Numbered from the stretch's first letter, positions 19,108 to 30,917 are shown. The stretch: DNA of 64,000 bases from Rhizobium sullae (GCF_025200715.1 NZ_CP104143.1:1612001-1676000); one strand, 5' to 3'. Numbers and translations: made by a program. The notes: generated by a model not told the origin, from the sequence alone.

Positions 19108-19692
19108 ATGAAATCGGATATCAAGTTGATCGATTACCTCGCCGTGCGCCGTTCCATCCCTGCCTTCCAGATGTGCGAACCCGGACCGGAGAAGGCGGAG
19201 ATCGAGGAAATCCTCCGTCTGGCATCTCGCGTTCCCGACCACGGCAAGCTCGCGCCCTGGCGCTTCATTGTCTATCGCGGTGAAGAGCGTGTTCGCATCG
19301 GCAAAGAGCTTCTGAAGCTCGCACTCGAAGCCAAGCCCGATCTTTCCGAGGAAATGATAGAGGTCGAGCGCGCGCGCTTGACGCGCGCGCCGGTCGTCGT
19401 TGCCGTGGTCAGCAAGGCCGGTCCGCATCTCAAGATCCCGGAATGGGAACAAATCATGTCGGCCGGTGCCGTTTGCCTCAACATCATCTTCTCGGCGAAT
19501 GCCCATGGCTGGGTCGCGAACTGGCTGACCGAATGGTTCGCTTACGACGACCGTGCCTATCCGCTGCTTGGGGTCCAGCCCGGCGAAAAGGTTGCCGGCT
19601 TCATCCATATCGGCTCGACAGAGTTTCCCGCGGCAGAACGCCCCCGCCCGGAACTCACCGAGACGGTCACCTGGGTCGGCGGGGAAGATTGA
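19108..19692 (+). CDS. Nitroreductase family protein (YdjA-like)
   Basis: A 194-residue FMN-dependent oxidoreductase. RRSIP near the start, [15 protein letters not shown] and the C-terminal [15 protein letters not shown] match the short YdjA branch. Members reduce nitroaromatics or quinones in vitro; the physiological substrate is unknown. Its stop codon overlaps the start of the flavin reductase-like gene (TGATG), so the two flavoprotein genes form a coupled pair. Confidence 0.85.
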   Translation: MKSDIKLIDYLAVRRSIPAFQMCEPGPEKAEIEEILRLASRVPDHGKLAPWRFIVYRGEERVRIGKELLKLALEAKPDLSEEMIEVERARLTRAPVVVAVVSKAGPHLKIPEWEQIMSAGAVCLNIIFSANAHGWVANWLTEWFAYDDRAYPLLGVQPGEKVAGFIHIGSTEFPAAERPRPELTETVTWVGGED

Positions 19693-20324
19693 TGTTCTAT
19701 CCGACCGACAGCAATATGCACGGCCTCTCGCACGATCCGTTCAAGGCGATCGTCACGCCGCGGCCGATCGGCTGGATCGGCACGAAGGGCAGGGACGGCT
19801 CGCTGAACCTTGGGCCCTATTCCTTCTTCAACGCCGTTTCCGACCGGCCGAAGCTGGTGATGTTTTCCTCCAGCGGCCGTAAGCACAGCCAGCGCAACGC
19901 TGCGGAAACCGGGGTCTTCACCTGCAATTTCGTAAGCCGCAATCTTGTCGAGCAGATGAACCTCTCGTCGGCAACCATGCCTTACGGCGTCAACGAATTC
20001 GAACTAGCGGGACTTACGGCAAAGCAGGGCGAGCTTGTCGATGCGCCCTATGTAGCCGAAGCCTTCGCCGTGCTCGAATGCAAGGTGACCGAGCTGATCG
20101 AACCCAAGACCCTTTCCGGCGAACCTTCGGAGAGCGTCATGGTTTTCGGTGAAGTTGTCGGCATCCATATCGATGAATCGATCATCCGCGAGGGACGCCT
20201 GGACATGTCGATCGCCCGGCCTGTCGCACGCATGGGGTATATGGATTACAGCGAAGGCAGCGACGTCTTCGAGCTGCTGCGCCCGCAAGTGCCGAACGAT
20301 CTGATTGCGGCGGGCAAGGGTTAA
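19692..20324 (+). CDS. Flavin reductase-like (FMN-binding split barrel) protein
   Basis: A 210-residue protein of the flavin reductase domain family. The signatures are HDPFKAIVTPRPIGWIGT near the start and FSSSGRKHSQRNAAETGVFTCNFVS in the first half, matching the DIM6/NTAB-like group that binds FMN. ATG 19692 overlaps the stop of the nitroreductase gene; longer frames that reach back into that gene are artefacts. The pair could work as donor and acceptor of reduced flavin, but this is inference. Confidence 0.85.
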   Translation: MFYPTDSNMHGLSHDPFKAIVTPRPIGWIGTKGRDGSLNLGPYSFFNAVSDRPKLVMFSSSGRKHSQRNAAETGVFTCNFVSRNLVEQMNLSSATMPYGVNEFELAGLTAKQGELVDAPYVAEAFAVLECKVTELIEPKTLSGEPSESVMVFGEVVGIHIDESIIREGRLDMSIARPVARMGYMDYSEGSDVFELLRPQVPNDLIAAGKG

Positions 20325-20416
20325 TGAATATGGTGAACCAATCATAAACCATTTGCCGATAGCCTCATTCCAAAGGTAGAGCGCGAAGGAATCGCGTTCG
20401 AAGGTTGGGGCGTGAT

Positions 20417-21556
20417 GTGATCGTAGAAGCTTTTCTGCGCTGGGTTGAGACTGCCAAGGCTGGAGACAGGGCCCGCGCCGCAAGCGCACTCGGCCGGGCC
20501 TATCTGCAATCCGAAATGCTTCCCGAGGAGCGCCGGGCCGCCGAAATGGCAATGACCTTCCTGCTCGACGATCCGTCGCCGGGCGTGCGCTTGGCGCTGG
20601 CGGAGGTGATCGCCTGGTCGAGCGACGCGCCCCGCGGTATCATTCTTGCCTTGGCCGAAGACCAGCCGGAGATCGCCTGCCACGCCGTGACGTGCTCTCC
20701 GCTGCTCTCAGACGCCGATCTGGTCGATCTCGCAGCCCGCGGCGGCAGTGTGACTCGCATCCTGATCGCCGCACGTGCTTCGATATCCCGCGCCGTTTCA
20801 GCCGCTCTGGCGGAAGTCGGTGATGAAGAGGACATCCTCTGCCTTCTCGAAAACCAGGGTGCCGCGATTGCTCCGGCATCCCTGAAGCGCATTGCGGAAC
20901 GGCTGGGCGACTGCTGCGATATCCGCAATCTGCTGCTTGATCGCGCCGATCTTCCAGCCGATGCACGTCAACTGCTGACGCAGCATGTCAGCAATGCCTT
21001 GGTCGCCCTGCCGCTGGCGCGGGCGGTTATCGGTCTCAATCGTTTGCAGCGCATCAGCCGCGAGGCGACTCAGGCGGCTGTCGTATCGCTCGCCGGCGAC
21101 ATCCAGCCGCGCGAGATCGCCGATCTCGTCGAGCACCTGCGTCTTACTGGTCATCTGACGCCGTGCTTTCTCATGCATGCCCTCTGCTGCGGCAAGGTGG
21201 ATTTCTTCGCGGGCGCCATCGTCAATCTTACCGGCTGCACCGAAAAGCGCGTTCGCTCGATCCTCGCCACCGGCCGCATGCATGCGGTACGTGCCCTCTA
21301 CGAGGCGGCCGGACTCAACCGCGAGATCAGCACAGTGTTCGTCGAAGCGACGCTTCTCTGGCGCGAAGCGTCCAAAAAGACCGGACGCACCATGCTTGCC
21401 AATGTGTGCGGCAGGTTGCTCGAACGCTTCCGTCACCACGACGGCACCCATAACGCCGTCGGCGAGCTGCTCGATCTGGTCGAGAAGCTTCATATAACCG
21501 AGCAACGCCAATCGGCGCGCAGCTACGCTTCGCTGACGGCGCTCGCCGCCGCCTAG
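20417..21556 (+). CDS. DUF2336 domain protein
   Basis: A helical cytoplasmic protein of about 379 residues with HEAT-like repeats: repeated Leu/Ala-rich helices such as PSPGVRLALAEVIAW and DQPEIACHAVTCSPLL. This matches DUF2336, widespread in alphaproteobacteria. The likely start is GTG 20417 (MIVEAFLRWVETAK); TTG 20405 would add four residues. HEAT-like repeats point to protein binding; no partner is evident from the neighbours. Confidence 0.75.
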   Translation: MIVEAFLRWVETAKAGDRARAASALGRAYLQSEMLPEERRAAEMAMTFLLDDPSPGVRLALAEVIAWSSDAPRGIILALAEDQPEIACHAVTCSPLLSDADLVDLAARGGSVTRILIAARASISRAVSAALAEVGDEEDILCLLENQGAAIAPASLKRIAERLGDCCDIRNLLLDRADLPADARQLLTQHVSNALVALPLARAVIGLNRLQRISREATQAAVVSLAGDIQPREIADLVEHLRLTGHLTPCFLMHALCCGKVDFFAGAIVNLTGCTEKRVRSILATGRMHAVRALYEAAGLNREISTVFVEATLLWREASKKTGRTMLANVCGRLLERFRHHDGTHNAVGELLDLVEKLHITEQRQSARSYASLTALAAA

Positions 21557-21558
21557 TC

Positions 21559-21972
21559 TTATTTCTTGAAACGCTGAACGGCCCAGGAATAGCCATCCGA
21601 AACAAAGTGCACCGGCTTCTCCAGCGTATGCTTGACGCTTTCGCCGGTGGGCAGGCGTGTGCGCACTCGGTCGGCAAAGCGGAGAGCGAAAGCGCGGATG
21701 CCGGTCTTTTCGATGTCCTGAACCGTCGGCACCGGGGCAGGGGTGGCGTTGGCAATTTTGGGCGGCTCCGCCGCGACAGCGGGCTTCGGTGCTTCGCAAA
21801 CAGCGATCACGGTCGGGTAGTTGGCATTGGCAAAGGATTTGAGCCGCTTTTCCGACTCGGCGTCGCACATCGCCACCGTTTCCCAGCGCTTATCGATCGT
21901 TGCGACATAATTACATTGCGTGACCGAGTCATTGCAGCCGAGGATGGTCATGGCGACGAAGACCGCTTGCAT
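21559..21972 (-). CDS. Hypothetical protein, 137 aa
   Basis: An unknown small protein. A short hydrophobic start (MQAVFVAMTILGCND) with a cysteine could be a signal or lipoprotein-like segment, and two more cysteines follow within 40 residues. A Pro/Ala-rich middle links to a basic tail (GYSWAVQRFKK). It converges with the DUF2336 gene, with two bases between the stop codons. No family is recognised. Confidence 0.5.
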   Translation of the reverse strand: MQAVFVAMTILGCNDSVTQCNYVATIDKRWETVAMCDAESEKRLKSFANANYPTVIAVCEAPKPAVAAEPPKIANATPAPVPTVQDIEKTGIRAFALRFADRVRTRLPTGESVKHTLEKPVHFVSDGYSWAVQRFKK

Positions 21973-22087
21973 AATCGAACCCTTTGATTATTGAAATTCC
22001 TTGCCTTAGACGAGGCAATTCCAACCGAAAGATGGCGGCCACATTAACCTTTTGTCATGCGCCGCCGCCGCAGAACCTGAGAACACC

Positions 22088-22546
22088 ATGTCTGTCACCG
22101 TCGCTCTTGAATCGCCGCGCCAACCGGAAATCATCCGCCTTCTCGACCTTTCGGATGCCTATGCGCAGTCGCTCTATCCTGCCGAAAGCAATCACCTCGT
22201 CGGTCTCTCGACCCTGGAGAAGCCTGCCGTAAGTTTCTTCGTTGCGCGGAATGCAGGAGCAATCGTCGGCTGTGCGGCACTCGTGGAAGCAGGCGACGGC
22301 ACGGCGGAGATCAAGCGCATGTTCGTCGATCTGGAGGCGAGGGGATTGAAAGTCGCAAGCCGCCTGATGGACCGGCTCGAGGAACGTGCCCGGGAACTCG
22401 GCCTCGATGCGCTCCGGCTCGAGACCGGCATCTACCAGCCGGAGGCGATCGGCCTTTACCGCAAATACGGCTATGCCGACATCGAGCCCTTCGGCTCTTA
22501 CCTGCCGGACCCGCTCAGCCTCTTCATGGAGAAGCGGCTGAAATGA
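22088..22546 (+). CDS. GNAT family N-acetyltransferase
   Basis: A 152-residue acetyl-CoA-dependent acyltransferase. The GNAT core is visible: EIKRMFVDLEARGLKVASRLMDRL carries the acetyl-CoA-binding turn (normally RGxGxG/A, here RGLKVA), followed by LRLETGIYQPEAIGLYRKYGY. ATG 22088 is preferred over an upstream frame start at 22052. The substrate is unknown. Its stop codon directly abuts the stop codon of the convergent transporter gene. Confidence 0.8.
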   Translation: MSVTVALESPRQPEIIRLLDLSDAYAQSLYPAESNHLVGLSTLEKPAVSFFVARNAGAIVGCAALVEAGDGTAEIKRMFVDLEARGLKVASRLMDRLEERARELGLDALRLETGIYQPEAIGLYRKYGYADIEPFGSYLPDPLSLFMEKRLK

Positions 22547-23743
22547 TCAGCCGTCTGCAGCGCGCTGCACCGGCGGTGCGTGCTCGTCGATCATGACCTC
22601 GGGGCCAAGGCCCGCGGTCTGGTCGCTGGTCTTCACTTCATGCATCCATTCGCGCCAGATCGCGACGAGCAGCGCCATCAGGACCGGGCCGATGAAGAGG
22701 CCGAGGAAGCCCATGGTCTTCACGCCGCCAACGAGCCCGAAGAAAGTCGGCAGGAAGGGAAGCTTGATCGGGCCGCCAACGAGCTTCGGACGCAGCGTCT
22801 TGTCGACGATGAAGAGCTCGACCGTGCCCCAGGTGAAGAGCGCAACGCCGGCAACATGCGATCCGCTGGCAACGAGATAGATCGAGACCAAGGTGAAAGA
22901 GAGCGGCGCGCCGCCCGGGATCAGGGCCATGATGCCGGTGAGGACGCCAAGTGTCACGGGCGAGGGGACGCCTGCGATCCAGTAGGCGACGCCGAGCACG
23001 ATACCTTCGCCGATCGCGATCAGCGTCATACCCATGACGGTCGAGCTGATTGTTGCCGGAACGACGCGCGAAATCCGCTCCCAGCGATTAGGCAGGATGC
23101 GCTCGCCGAGCATGTCGATCTGACGCGAGAAGGACGCGCCGTCGCGATAGACGAAGAACAGCGCGATCAGCATGAAGAGCAGCGTCAGAAGCAGGTGGAA
23201 CGACGCACCGCCGGCTGCGAGAACCGCGCGGTAGATATTGCCGATATTGGCGCCGCTGACGGCCTGTATGACCTCGCCCACGGAGCCGGGGCTGCCGATA
23301 TATTTCCCCCACAGATCGTCGAGATAGGGCCCTGCAAAGGGCAAAGCGAGGATCCACTGCGGCGTCGGCGCGCCTTGCCGGTTGGCGTGAATGATCCAGG
23401 TGACCCATTCGCGCACCTCACCTGTCGTATAGGTGATCGCAAGTCCGATCGGAATAACGAGGAAAGTGACGATCAGAAGGATCGCGATCGTGGCAGCGAT
23501 CGTCGTATTGCCGCCGACGCGCGCGAGAAGCCTGCGATAGAGCGGCCAGCTCGCGAAACCGATGACGAGTGCGGCCAGCACCGGAACGACGAAACCGTAG
23601 AAGAAATAGACGCCTGCCGCGACGATGAGGATCAGCAGCCAGCGGGCAGCAGAAATCGAGGGAATGAGCGGCGTACGTGTAGACGCGGACGGCCCAAGCC
23701 ACCGCGGCTCGCCAGGCAGTTTCTTGTTGTTCGAGAGGCTCAC
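22547..23743 (-). CDS. AI-2E family transporter (PerM/UPF0118)
   Basis: A 398-residue polytopic membrane protein with about eight hydrophobic helices. The family hallmarks GVLTGIMALIPGGAPL and FIVDKTLRPKLVGGPIKLPFL are in the C-terminal half. Members export varied small molecules or ions; despite the name, autoinducer-2 transport is shown for few of them. The Pro-rich N-terminal 25 residues are cytoplasmic. It is divergent from the OsmC gene. Confidence 0.85.
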   Translation of the reverse strand: MSLSNNKKLPGEPRWLGPSASTRTPLIPSISAARWLLILIVAAGVYFFYGFVVPVLAALVIGFASWPLYRRLLARVGGNTTIAATIAILLIVTFLVIPIGLAITYTTGEVREWVTWIIHANRQGAPTPQWILALPFAGPYLDDLWGKYIGSPGSVGEVIQAVSGANIGNIYRAVLAAGGASFHLLLTLLFMLIALFFVYRDGASFSRQIDMLGERILPNRWERISRVVPATISSTVMGMTLIAIGEGIVLGVAYWIAGVPSPVTLGVLTGIMALIPGGAPLSFTLVSIYLVASGSHVAGVALFTWGTVELFIVDKTLRPKLVGGPIKLPFLPTFFGLVGGVKTMGFLGLFIGPVLMALLVAIWREWMHEVKTSDQTAGLGPEVMIDEHAPPVQRAADG

Positions 23744-23975
23744 GTCGCTTTTTATTCCTTCTTCTCAATCACGGATATGCGCCATACGGAGCCCGGACGC
23801 AAGCATATCGATCGTCTAAGGGCCGGCCTCGTCCAATCGAAAGGTGCGCCAAGCCGTCAGGCAGCGACATATCTTAAACCTCTATACGGAATGTGACGGA
23901 ATTTCCTCTGAACCTTGATAGCCGGTGAAAATGGCGGCAGGTTGGGCATCAGGATTCATAAGGATCGTTCGAACG

Positions 23976-24431
23976 ATGACGACATTTTCAGCAGAAGTAT
24001 CATGGCAGCGCGGCGAGGGCAGTTTCACGGACGGCAAGTACAGCCGCGGCCATGTGTGGAATTTCGACGGCGGCCTTTCGGTGCCTGCCTCGGCATCGCC
24101 GCACAACGTGCCGCTTCCATACGCGGTCGCCGAGAACGTCGATCCCGAGGAGGCTTATGTTGCGGCGCTCTCAAGCTGCCATATGCTGTTTTATCTGTGG
24201 CTCGCCTCCAAGAAGGGCATGGTCGTCGACAGCTATGTCGATGCGGCGACCGGGATCATGGAGAAGATCGACGGAAAAATGCTCGTCAGCCGCGTCGAGC
24301 TGAAGCCGGCGGTGGTCTATGCTGGCGAAGCGCCGAGCCGCGAGATGGAAAAACAGCTCCATCACGAGGCCCATGATCTCTGCTTCCTCGCCAACTCGGT
24401 GAAGACGAAGATCGACGTCCGTCTCGACTAG
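23976..24431 (+). CDS. OsmC family peroxiredoxin-like protein
   Basis: A 151-residue OsmC-type thiol protein. The peroxidatic cysteine is in AALSSCHMLFYL and the resolving cysteine in HDLCFLANSVKT, the spacing typical of organic hydroperoxide reductases and OsmC. ATG 23976 (MTTFSAEVSWQRG) fits the family N-terminus and follows AAGGATCG. It probably detoxifies organic peroxides. It is divergent from the AI-2E transporter and converges on parE with a 3-base gap. Confidence 0.88.
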   Translation: MTTFSAEVSWQRGEGSFTDGKYSRGHVWNFDGGLSVPASASPHNVPLPYAVAENVDPEEAYVAALSSCHMLFYLWLASKKGMVVDSYVDAATGIMEKIDGKMLVSRVELKPAVVYAGEAPSREMEKQLHHEAHDLCFLANSVKTKIDVRLD

Positions 24432-24434
24432 AGT

Positions 24435-26495
24435 TCAAATATCGAGGTTTTCGGCAAAGGCGGCACGCTCCTGAATGAAGCGGAAGCGCGCGTCCGGTTT
24501 CGTGCCCATCAGGTCGTCCACCGCCGTGCGTGTTCCCTCGAAATCAACCTCGTCTATCACCACGCGTAGCAGAGTCCGCTTGCTGGGGTCCATGGTGGTT
24601 TCCTTGAGCTGCGCCGGAAGCATTTCGCCGAGACCTTTGAAGCGGCTGACCTCTATCTTCCCCTTGCCCCTGAATTCCGTTTCCATCAGCTCCTGCCTGT
24701 GGGCGTCGTCGCGCGCGTAGGCGGACTTGGCACCCTGGGTGATCTTGTAGAGCGGCGGCACGGCCAGGAACAGGTGGCCGCCGCGCACAAGCTCGGGCAT
24801 CTCCTGGTAGAAGAAGGTGATCAGCAACGACGCGATGTGAGCGCCGTCGACGTCGGCATCAGTCATCACGACGATGCGCTCGTAACGCAGGTCTTCCTCT
24901 CGATATTTGGAACGTGTGCCGCAGCCGAGCGCCTGTACGAGATCCGCCAATTGCTGGTTGGCGCCGAGCTTTTCGCGGCCGGCGCTCGCTACGTTCAGGA
25001 TCTTGCCGCGCAGAGGCAGGATCGCCTGATTGGCGCGGTTGCGCGCCTGCTTGGCGGAGCCGCCTGCCGAGTCGCCTTCGACGATGAAGAGTTCGGCACC
25101 CTGCGCCGTGTTCTGTGAGCAATCGGCCAGTTTGCCGGGCAGGCGCAATTTGCGCACGGCCGTCTTGCGGTTGACTTCCTTTTCCTTGCGGCGACGCAGA
25201 CGCTCTTCGGCGCGCTCGATGACCCAGTCGAGTAACTTTTCGGCCTCGTTGGGATTGTCCGCCAGATAGTGATCGAAGGGATCGCGAAGCGCGTTTTCGA
25301 CGATGCGCTGCGCCTCGACGGTCGCGAGCCTGTCCTTGGTCTGGCCGACGAATTCCGGCTCGCGGATAAAAACGGAGAGCATGCCGACTGCCGAAATCAT
25401 CACGTCATCCGTGGTGATCTGCGCGGCGCGCTTGTTCTGCGTCAGGTCGGCATGGGCCTTCAGGCCCTTGGTCAACGCGATGCGCAGACCCGCTTCATGC
25501 GTGCCGCCCTCGGGCGTCGGAATGGTGTTGCAGTAGGAATGGATCTGCTGGTCGCCGCCGTACCAGGTGATGGCCCATTCGAGCGAGCCATGGCCGCTCG
25601 CCTTCTCCGTCTTGCCGGCGAAGATTTCGCGGGTGACGGTGAATTCCTTGCCCATCGTAGCCTGCAGGTAGTCCTTCAGGCCGCCGGGGAAGTGGAAGAC
25701 TGCCTTGTCCGGGATTTCGGAGCCTTCCGGCAGGACGCCTTCGTCGCAGCTCCAGCGGATTTCGACGCCGCCAAAAAGATAAGCCTTCGACCGCGCCATG
25801 CGGAAGACGCGCCCGGCATCGAACTTCGCATGGTCGCCGAAAATCTGCGGATCGGGATGGAAGCGCACGCGGGTGCCGCGGCGGTTATGCACATCGCCGA
25901 GCTCCTCGAGGCCACCTTGTGGCAGACCGCGCGAAAAGCGCTGACGGTAAAGCTTGCGGTTGCGCGCTACTTCGACCTCGAGATCGTCGGACAGCGCGTT
26001 GACGACCGAAACCCCGACGCCGTGCAGGCCGCCGGAGGTCTCGTACGCCTTGCCGTCGAACTTGCCGCCGGCATGAAGCTTGGTCATGATGACTTCGAGC
26101 GTCGATTTGCCGGGAACCTGTGGATGGTTCTCGACCGGGATGCCGCGGCCATTATCGCTGACCGTCAGGTAGCCCTGGATATCGAGATGCACCTCGATGA
26201 AGTTCGCATGGCCGGCGACCGCCTCGTCCATTGAGTTGTCGATGACTTCGGCAAAGAGATGGTGCAGCGCCTTTTCGTCCGTGCCGCCGATATACATGCC
26301 GGGGCGCATGCGCACCGGTTCCAGCCCCTCCAGAACGCGGATGGAGGATGCGCCGTAGTCGTCCGAGCCCGCAGTGGACGGGGCAGGGCGCGGAGCAGAC
26401 GCCGCAGGCCTTTCGGGGGGCGCGGCGGGCTTTGCAGCCGCCTCCTGCTTGGGCGTCAGGGGTATTCCGGAGAAGAGGTCGTTGCTGTCATCCAT
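24435..26495 (-). CDS. parE: DNA topoisomerase IV subunit B
   Basis: A 686-residue type IIA topoisomerase ATPase subunit that pairs with ParC to decatenate daughter chromosomes. The GHKL ATPase motifs are visible (EVIDNSMDEA, DNGRGIPV, GGLHGVGVSVVNAL), then the transducer domain and the TOPRIM region (FIVEGDSAGGSAKQARNR, DADVDGAHI). The N-terminal 45 residues are Pro/Ala-rich and variable. The C-terminal FKGLGEM and RTLLRVVID blocks complete it. It is a single gene. Confidence 0.95.
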   Translation of the reverse strand: MDDSNDLFSGIPLTPKQEAAAKPAAPPERPAASAPRPAPSTAGSDDYGASSIRVLEGLEPVRMRPGMYIGGTDEKALHHLFAEVIDNSMDEAVAGHANFIEVHLDIQGYLTVSDNGRGIPVENHPQVPGKSTLEVIMTKLHAGGKFDGKAYETSGGLHGVGVSVVNALSDDLEVEVARNRKLYRQRFSRGLPQGGLEELGDVHNRRGTRVRFHPDPQIFGDHAKFDAGRVFRMARSKAYLFGGVEIRWSCDEGVLPEGSEIPDKAVFHFPGGLKDYLQATMGKEFTVTREIFAGKTEKASGHGSLEWAITWYGGDQQIHSYCNTIPTPEGGTHEAGLRIALTKGLKAHADLTQNKRAAQITTDDVMISAVGMLSVFIREPEFVGQTKDRLATVEAQRIVENALRDPFDHYLADNPNEAEKLLDWVIERAEERLRRRKEKEVNRKTAVRKLRLPGKLADCSQNTAQGAELFIVEGDSAGGSAKQARNRANQAILPLRGKILNVASAGREKLGANQQLADLVQALGCGTRSKYREEDLRYERIVVMTDADVDGAHIASLLITFFYQEMPELVRGGHLFLAVPPLYKITQGAKSAYARDDAHRQELMETEFRGKGKIEVSRFKGLGEMLPAQLKETTMDPSKRTLLRVVIDEVDFEGTRTAVDDLMGTKPDARFRFIQERAAFAENLDI

Positions 26496-26714
26496 GGAGT
26501 CGTTCAGATCTTCAATCCTGTTTTGGGCTGGAACCTCCGAGTGAGGACACGACCCAAAATCACCGCGTTTGATGTCACGTTAGCGAATCAGGCAGATTCT
26601 GCCAGAAAGCGCCTCGTTACGCGACGCCGCCCGATTTGGCGGAATTCTGTGGAATTGGTTTGCGTTGCCGGGCCCAAAATGGCAAGCGGCCTGATGTGTT
26701 AGGAAACCGCCCGC

Positions 26715-27599
26715 ATGAGAATGTCCACAAGTCATTGCACGATTATCGCCGCAATTGCGGCCTTTTTCCTGTCCGCCGATATCGGCACCGCTGCAGCCGA
26801 TGCTTTACCGCCCTACAAGGACGAACTTTTCTCTAGACAGAACGTGCTGCAGACCGCCGACGGCGGCGCCTTCGAAGCCATCGAATACGACGAGATGCGC
26901 GACATCAACGGCCGCGACCAGATCCCCGAAAAGCGCGCGCAGCAGAAATACGTGTCGCTCGGCGTGCGCAAGCAGCAGCAGGACGAAACATTGTCACTCA
27001 ATGGCCGCAGGGTGGATGTCACCAGGGTGGGACCGGGAGACAATGCGGCGTTCACCGCCATCTTCATCCACGGGCGTGGCGGTGACCGTCGGCTCGGCGC
27101 CAACGACTACAGCTTCGGCGGTAATTTCAATCGCCTCAAGAACCTCGCGGTAGCCAATGGCGGCGTCTATTATTCACCGACCGTGCGCACGTTCGACGGC
27201 GAAGGCGTAGCAGACATCGCCGAACTGATCCGTTATGCGAGCGAGAAATCCGGCCACCCCCCGGTGATCCTTTCGTGCGCCTCCATGGGCAGCCAGATTT
27301 GCTGGGGCATTGCGCGCGACCCAGGCAGCGTCAAACGGCTGAAAGGCATGATCGTCCTGAGCGGCGTCACGGATCCGGATTTCGCAAGGAGCGCGTTCTA
27401 CAAGGCGAGGCTACCGCTTTGGTTCGTCCATGGCAGCCGCGATCCGGTCTATGCGGCTGCCGGCCAGCAGGCGTTCTTCAAAAGGCTTCGTGAGACGAAA
27501 TACCCTGCCCATTTCACGCTCTTTCAAAACGGCAACCACGGCACGCCGATCCGGATGATCGATTGGCGAAGAGTTTTGAACTGGTTCCTCGCCTCTTAG
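26715..27599 (+). CDS. Exported alpha/beta hydrolase
   Basis: A 294-residue protein with a signal peptide (about residues 1-28, cleaved after GTAAA). An alpha/beta hydrolase core follows: FIHGRGGDRR as the oxyanion region, nucleophile Ser in SCASMGSQ (a CxSxG variant of GxSxG), Asp in HGSRDPVY and His in GNHGTPIR. It should act in the periplasm. The substrate is unknown, but the dienelactone-hydrolase/serine-esterase style suggests an ester or peptide. Confidence 0.75.
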   Translation: MRMSTSHCTIIAAIAAFFLSADIGTAAADALPPYKDELFSRQNVLQTADGGAFEAIEYDEMRDINGRDQIPEKRAQQKYVSLGVRKQQQDETLSLNGRRVDVTRVGPGDNAAFTAIFIHGRGGDRRLGANDYSFGGNFNRLKNLAVANGGVYYSPTVRTFDGEGVADIAELIRYASEKSGHPPVILSCASMGSQICWGIARDPGSVKRLKGMIVLSGVTDPDFARSAFYKARLPLWFVHGSRDPVYAAAGQQAFFKRLRETKYPAHFTLFQNGNHGTPIRMIDWRRVLNWFLAS

Positions 27600-27733
27600 G
27601 CAAAGCGTCGGGCAGATTTTACGCATTTTGCGCGTCAAATCTTCTTATTTCCCTTACGTAAGCGGCGGATCGCTTTCCTTTCCGTGATGCTTTTGCTAAG
27701 GCGCAGGCTTACGAGAAAAGTTGGAAGGCTGGC

Positions 27734-28504
27734 ATGACACCTGACGTGCGCCCGCTCGTGGCGGGAAACTGGAAAATGAACGGCACGCGCGCCTCTCTCG
27801 ATCAGATCAAGGCGATTGCGGAAGGCGTGAATTCGCCGCTCGCCAAGAACGTCGAGGCGCTCATCTGCCCGCCCGCGACGCTGCTCTATGTCGCGACCGC
27901 GCTTTGCACCGACAGCCCGCTCGCGATCGGCGCGCAGGATTGCCATCAAAACCCGTCGGGTGCTCATACCGGCGATATCTCAGCCGAGATGATCGCCGAT
28001 TGCTTCGGAACCTACGTGATCGTTGGCCATTCCGAGCGCCGGACGGACCACGCCGAGACCGACCATCTCGTCCGCGCCAAGGCCGAGGCTGCCTTTGCCG
28101 CCGATCTCACCGCCATCATCTGCATCGGCGAGACGGCCGACCAGCGCAAGGCAGGGCAGACGCTCGACATTCTCAAGCGGCAGCTTTCGGCCTCTGTACC
28201 GGATAGCGCGACACCCGAAAACACCGTGATTGCCTACGAACCCGTCTGGGCGATCGGCACCGGCCTCACGCCGACGGTGCGGGACGTCGAGAAGGCGCAC
28301 GCCTTCATGCGCTCGGAACTTGTCGCCCGCTTCGGCGCGAATGGCAGTAAAATCCGCATCCTCTATGGCGGCTCCGTCAAGCCCGGCAATGCCGGGGAAC
28401 TGATGGGCGTTACCAATGTCGACGGCGCGTTGATTGGCGGCGCGAGCTTGAAAGCATCCGATTTCCTCGCCATCTTCGGCGCATACGAAGCGCTGCTCGC
28501 GTGA
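27734..28504 (+). CDS. tpiA: Triosephosphate isomerase
   Basis: A 256-residue TIM-barrel enzyme interconverting dihydroxyacetone phosphate and glyceraldehyde 3-phosphate. AGNWKMNG (with the catalytic Lys), GHSERR (catalytic His) and [11 protein letters not shown] (catalytic Glu) are intact, as is the C-terminal phosphate-binding YGGSVKPGN. It is the first gene of the tpiA-secG-pyrG order common in Rhizobiales. Confidence 0.97.
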   Translation: MTPDVRPLVAGNWKMNGTRASLDQIKAIAEGVNSPLAKNVEALICPPATLLYVATALCTDSPLAIGAQDCHQNPSGAHTGDISAEMIADCFGTYVIVGHSERRTDHAETDHLVRAKAEAAFAADLTAIICIGETADQRKAGQTLDILKRQLSASVPDSATPENTVIAYEPVWAIGTGLTPTVRDVEKAHAFMRSELVARFGANGSKIRILYGGSVKPGNAGELMGVTNVDGALIGGASLKASDFLAIFGAYEALLA

Positions 28505-28578
28505 TGACGTGTATATTCTGGGCCTAAGGGCTTGGAATAGCGGATCACCTCATGTAAACAGCGCCAGATTTTATTCGA

Positions 28579-28597
28579 TGCCCGCCGCATGCGGGCA
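28579..28597 (+). promoter_or_regulatory. Hairpin in the secG leader
   Basis: TGCCCGC (28579-28585) and GCGGGCA (28591-28597) form a perfect 7-bp stem with a 5-base loop, ending right at the AGGA ribosome-binding sequence of secG. With no U-run it is not a typical terminator. It could influence initiation at secG or stabilise the processed tpiA 3' end. Confidence 0.4.
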
Positions 28598-28608
28598 GGA
28601 CTGGACCC

Positions 28609-29073
28609 ATGCAGACAGTATTGATTGTCATCCACCTCATGATCGTGCTGGCGCTTGTCGGCGTCGTGCTCATCCAGCGTTCGGAAGGCGGCGGCCTCGG
28701 CATCGGCGGCGGCTCCGGCTTCATGTCGGCGCGCGGCACGGCTAATGCGCTGACACGTACCACCGCCATCCTTGCCGCGCTGTTCTTCGTCACTTCGCTC
28801 GGCCTCGGCATCCTGACACGTTATCAGGGCAGCCCAACCGACATTCTCGACCGCATCCCGGCAACGAGCGGGCAGGGCAACGGCATTCTCGATTCGCTTG
28901 GCGGCGGCACTCCGCAGCAGCCCGCGAACCAGCCTGCCGGCAATGGCGTTCCGAATGGCGGCACAGCAGCTCCCGCTGGACAGGCACCGGCAGCCAACGC
29001 TCCTGCGACGCAGACCGCACCGGCGGCACCGGCGGCTCCGGCCCAACCGGGCGGCGTCCCGACCGGGCAGTAA
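28609..29073 (+). CDS. secG: Preprotein translocase subunit SecG
   Basis: A 154-residue SecG, the small subunit of the SecYEG channel. Two membrane helices (about 2-20 and 52-72) flank the conserved cytoplasmic RSEGGGLGIGGGSGFMSARG. The C-terminal 75 residues are Gly/Gln/Pro/Ala-rich and low-complexity, which is usual in alphaproteobacteria. It follows tpiA; an intrinsic terminator separates it from pyrG. Confidence 0.92.
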   Translation: MQTVLIVIHLMIVLALVGVVLIQRSEGGGLGIGGGSGFMSARGTANALTRTTAILAALFFVTSLGLGILTRYQGSPTDILDRIPATSGQGNGILDSLGGGTPQQPANQPAGNGVPNGGTAAPAGQAPAANAPATQTAPAAPAAPAQPGGVPTGQ

Positions 29074-30843
<1,770 letters not shown>

Positions 30844-30849
30844 GCAACA

Positions 30850-30885
30850 AAAGGCCGCTTCGCGACATTTGCGGGAGCGGCCTTT
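30850..30885 (+). terminator. Terminator after pyrG
   Basis: AAAGGCCGCT (30850-30859) and AGCGGCCTTT (30876-30885) form a perfect 10-bp stem with a 16-base loop, immediately after the pyrG stop codon. The U-run is short, so it may be a modest terminator. Confidence 0.6.
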
Positions 30886-30917
30886 AAAACAGGTGCCCCT
30901 CTGCTATCTTGCGCCGC

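Noticed and set aside
27653..27662. CTTACGTAAG palindrome upstream of tpiA
   Set aside because: A single 10-bp palindrome with no partner site or known regulator; likely chance.
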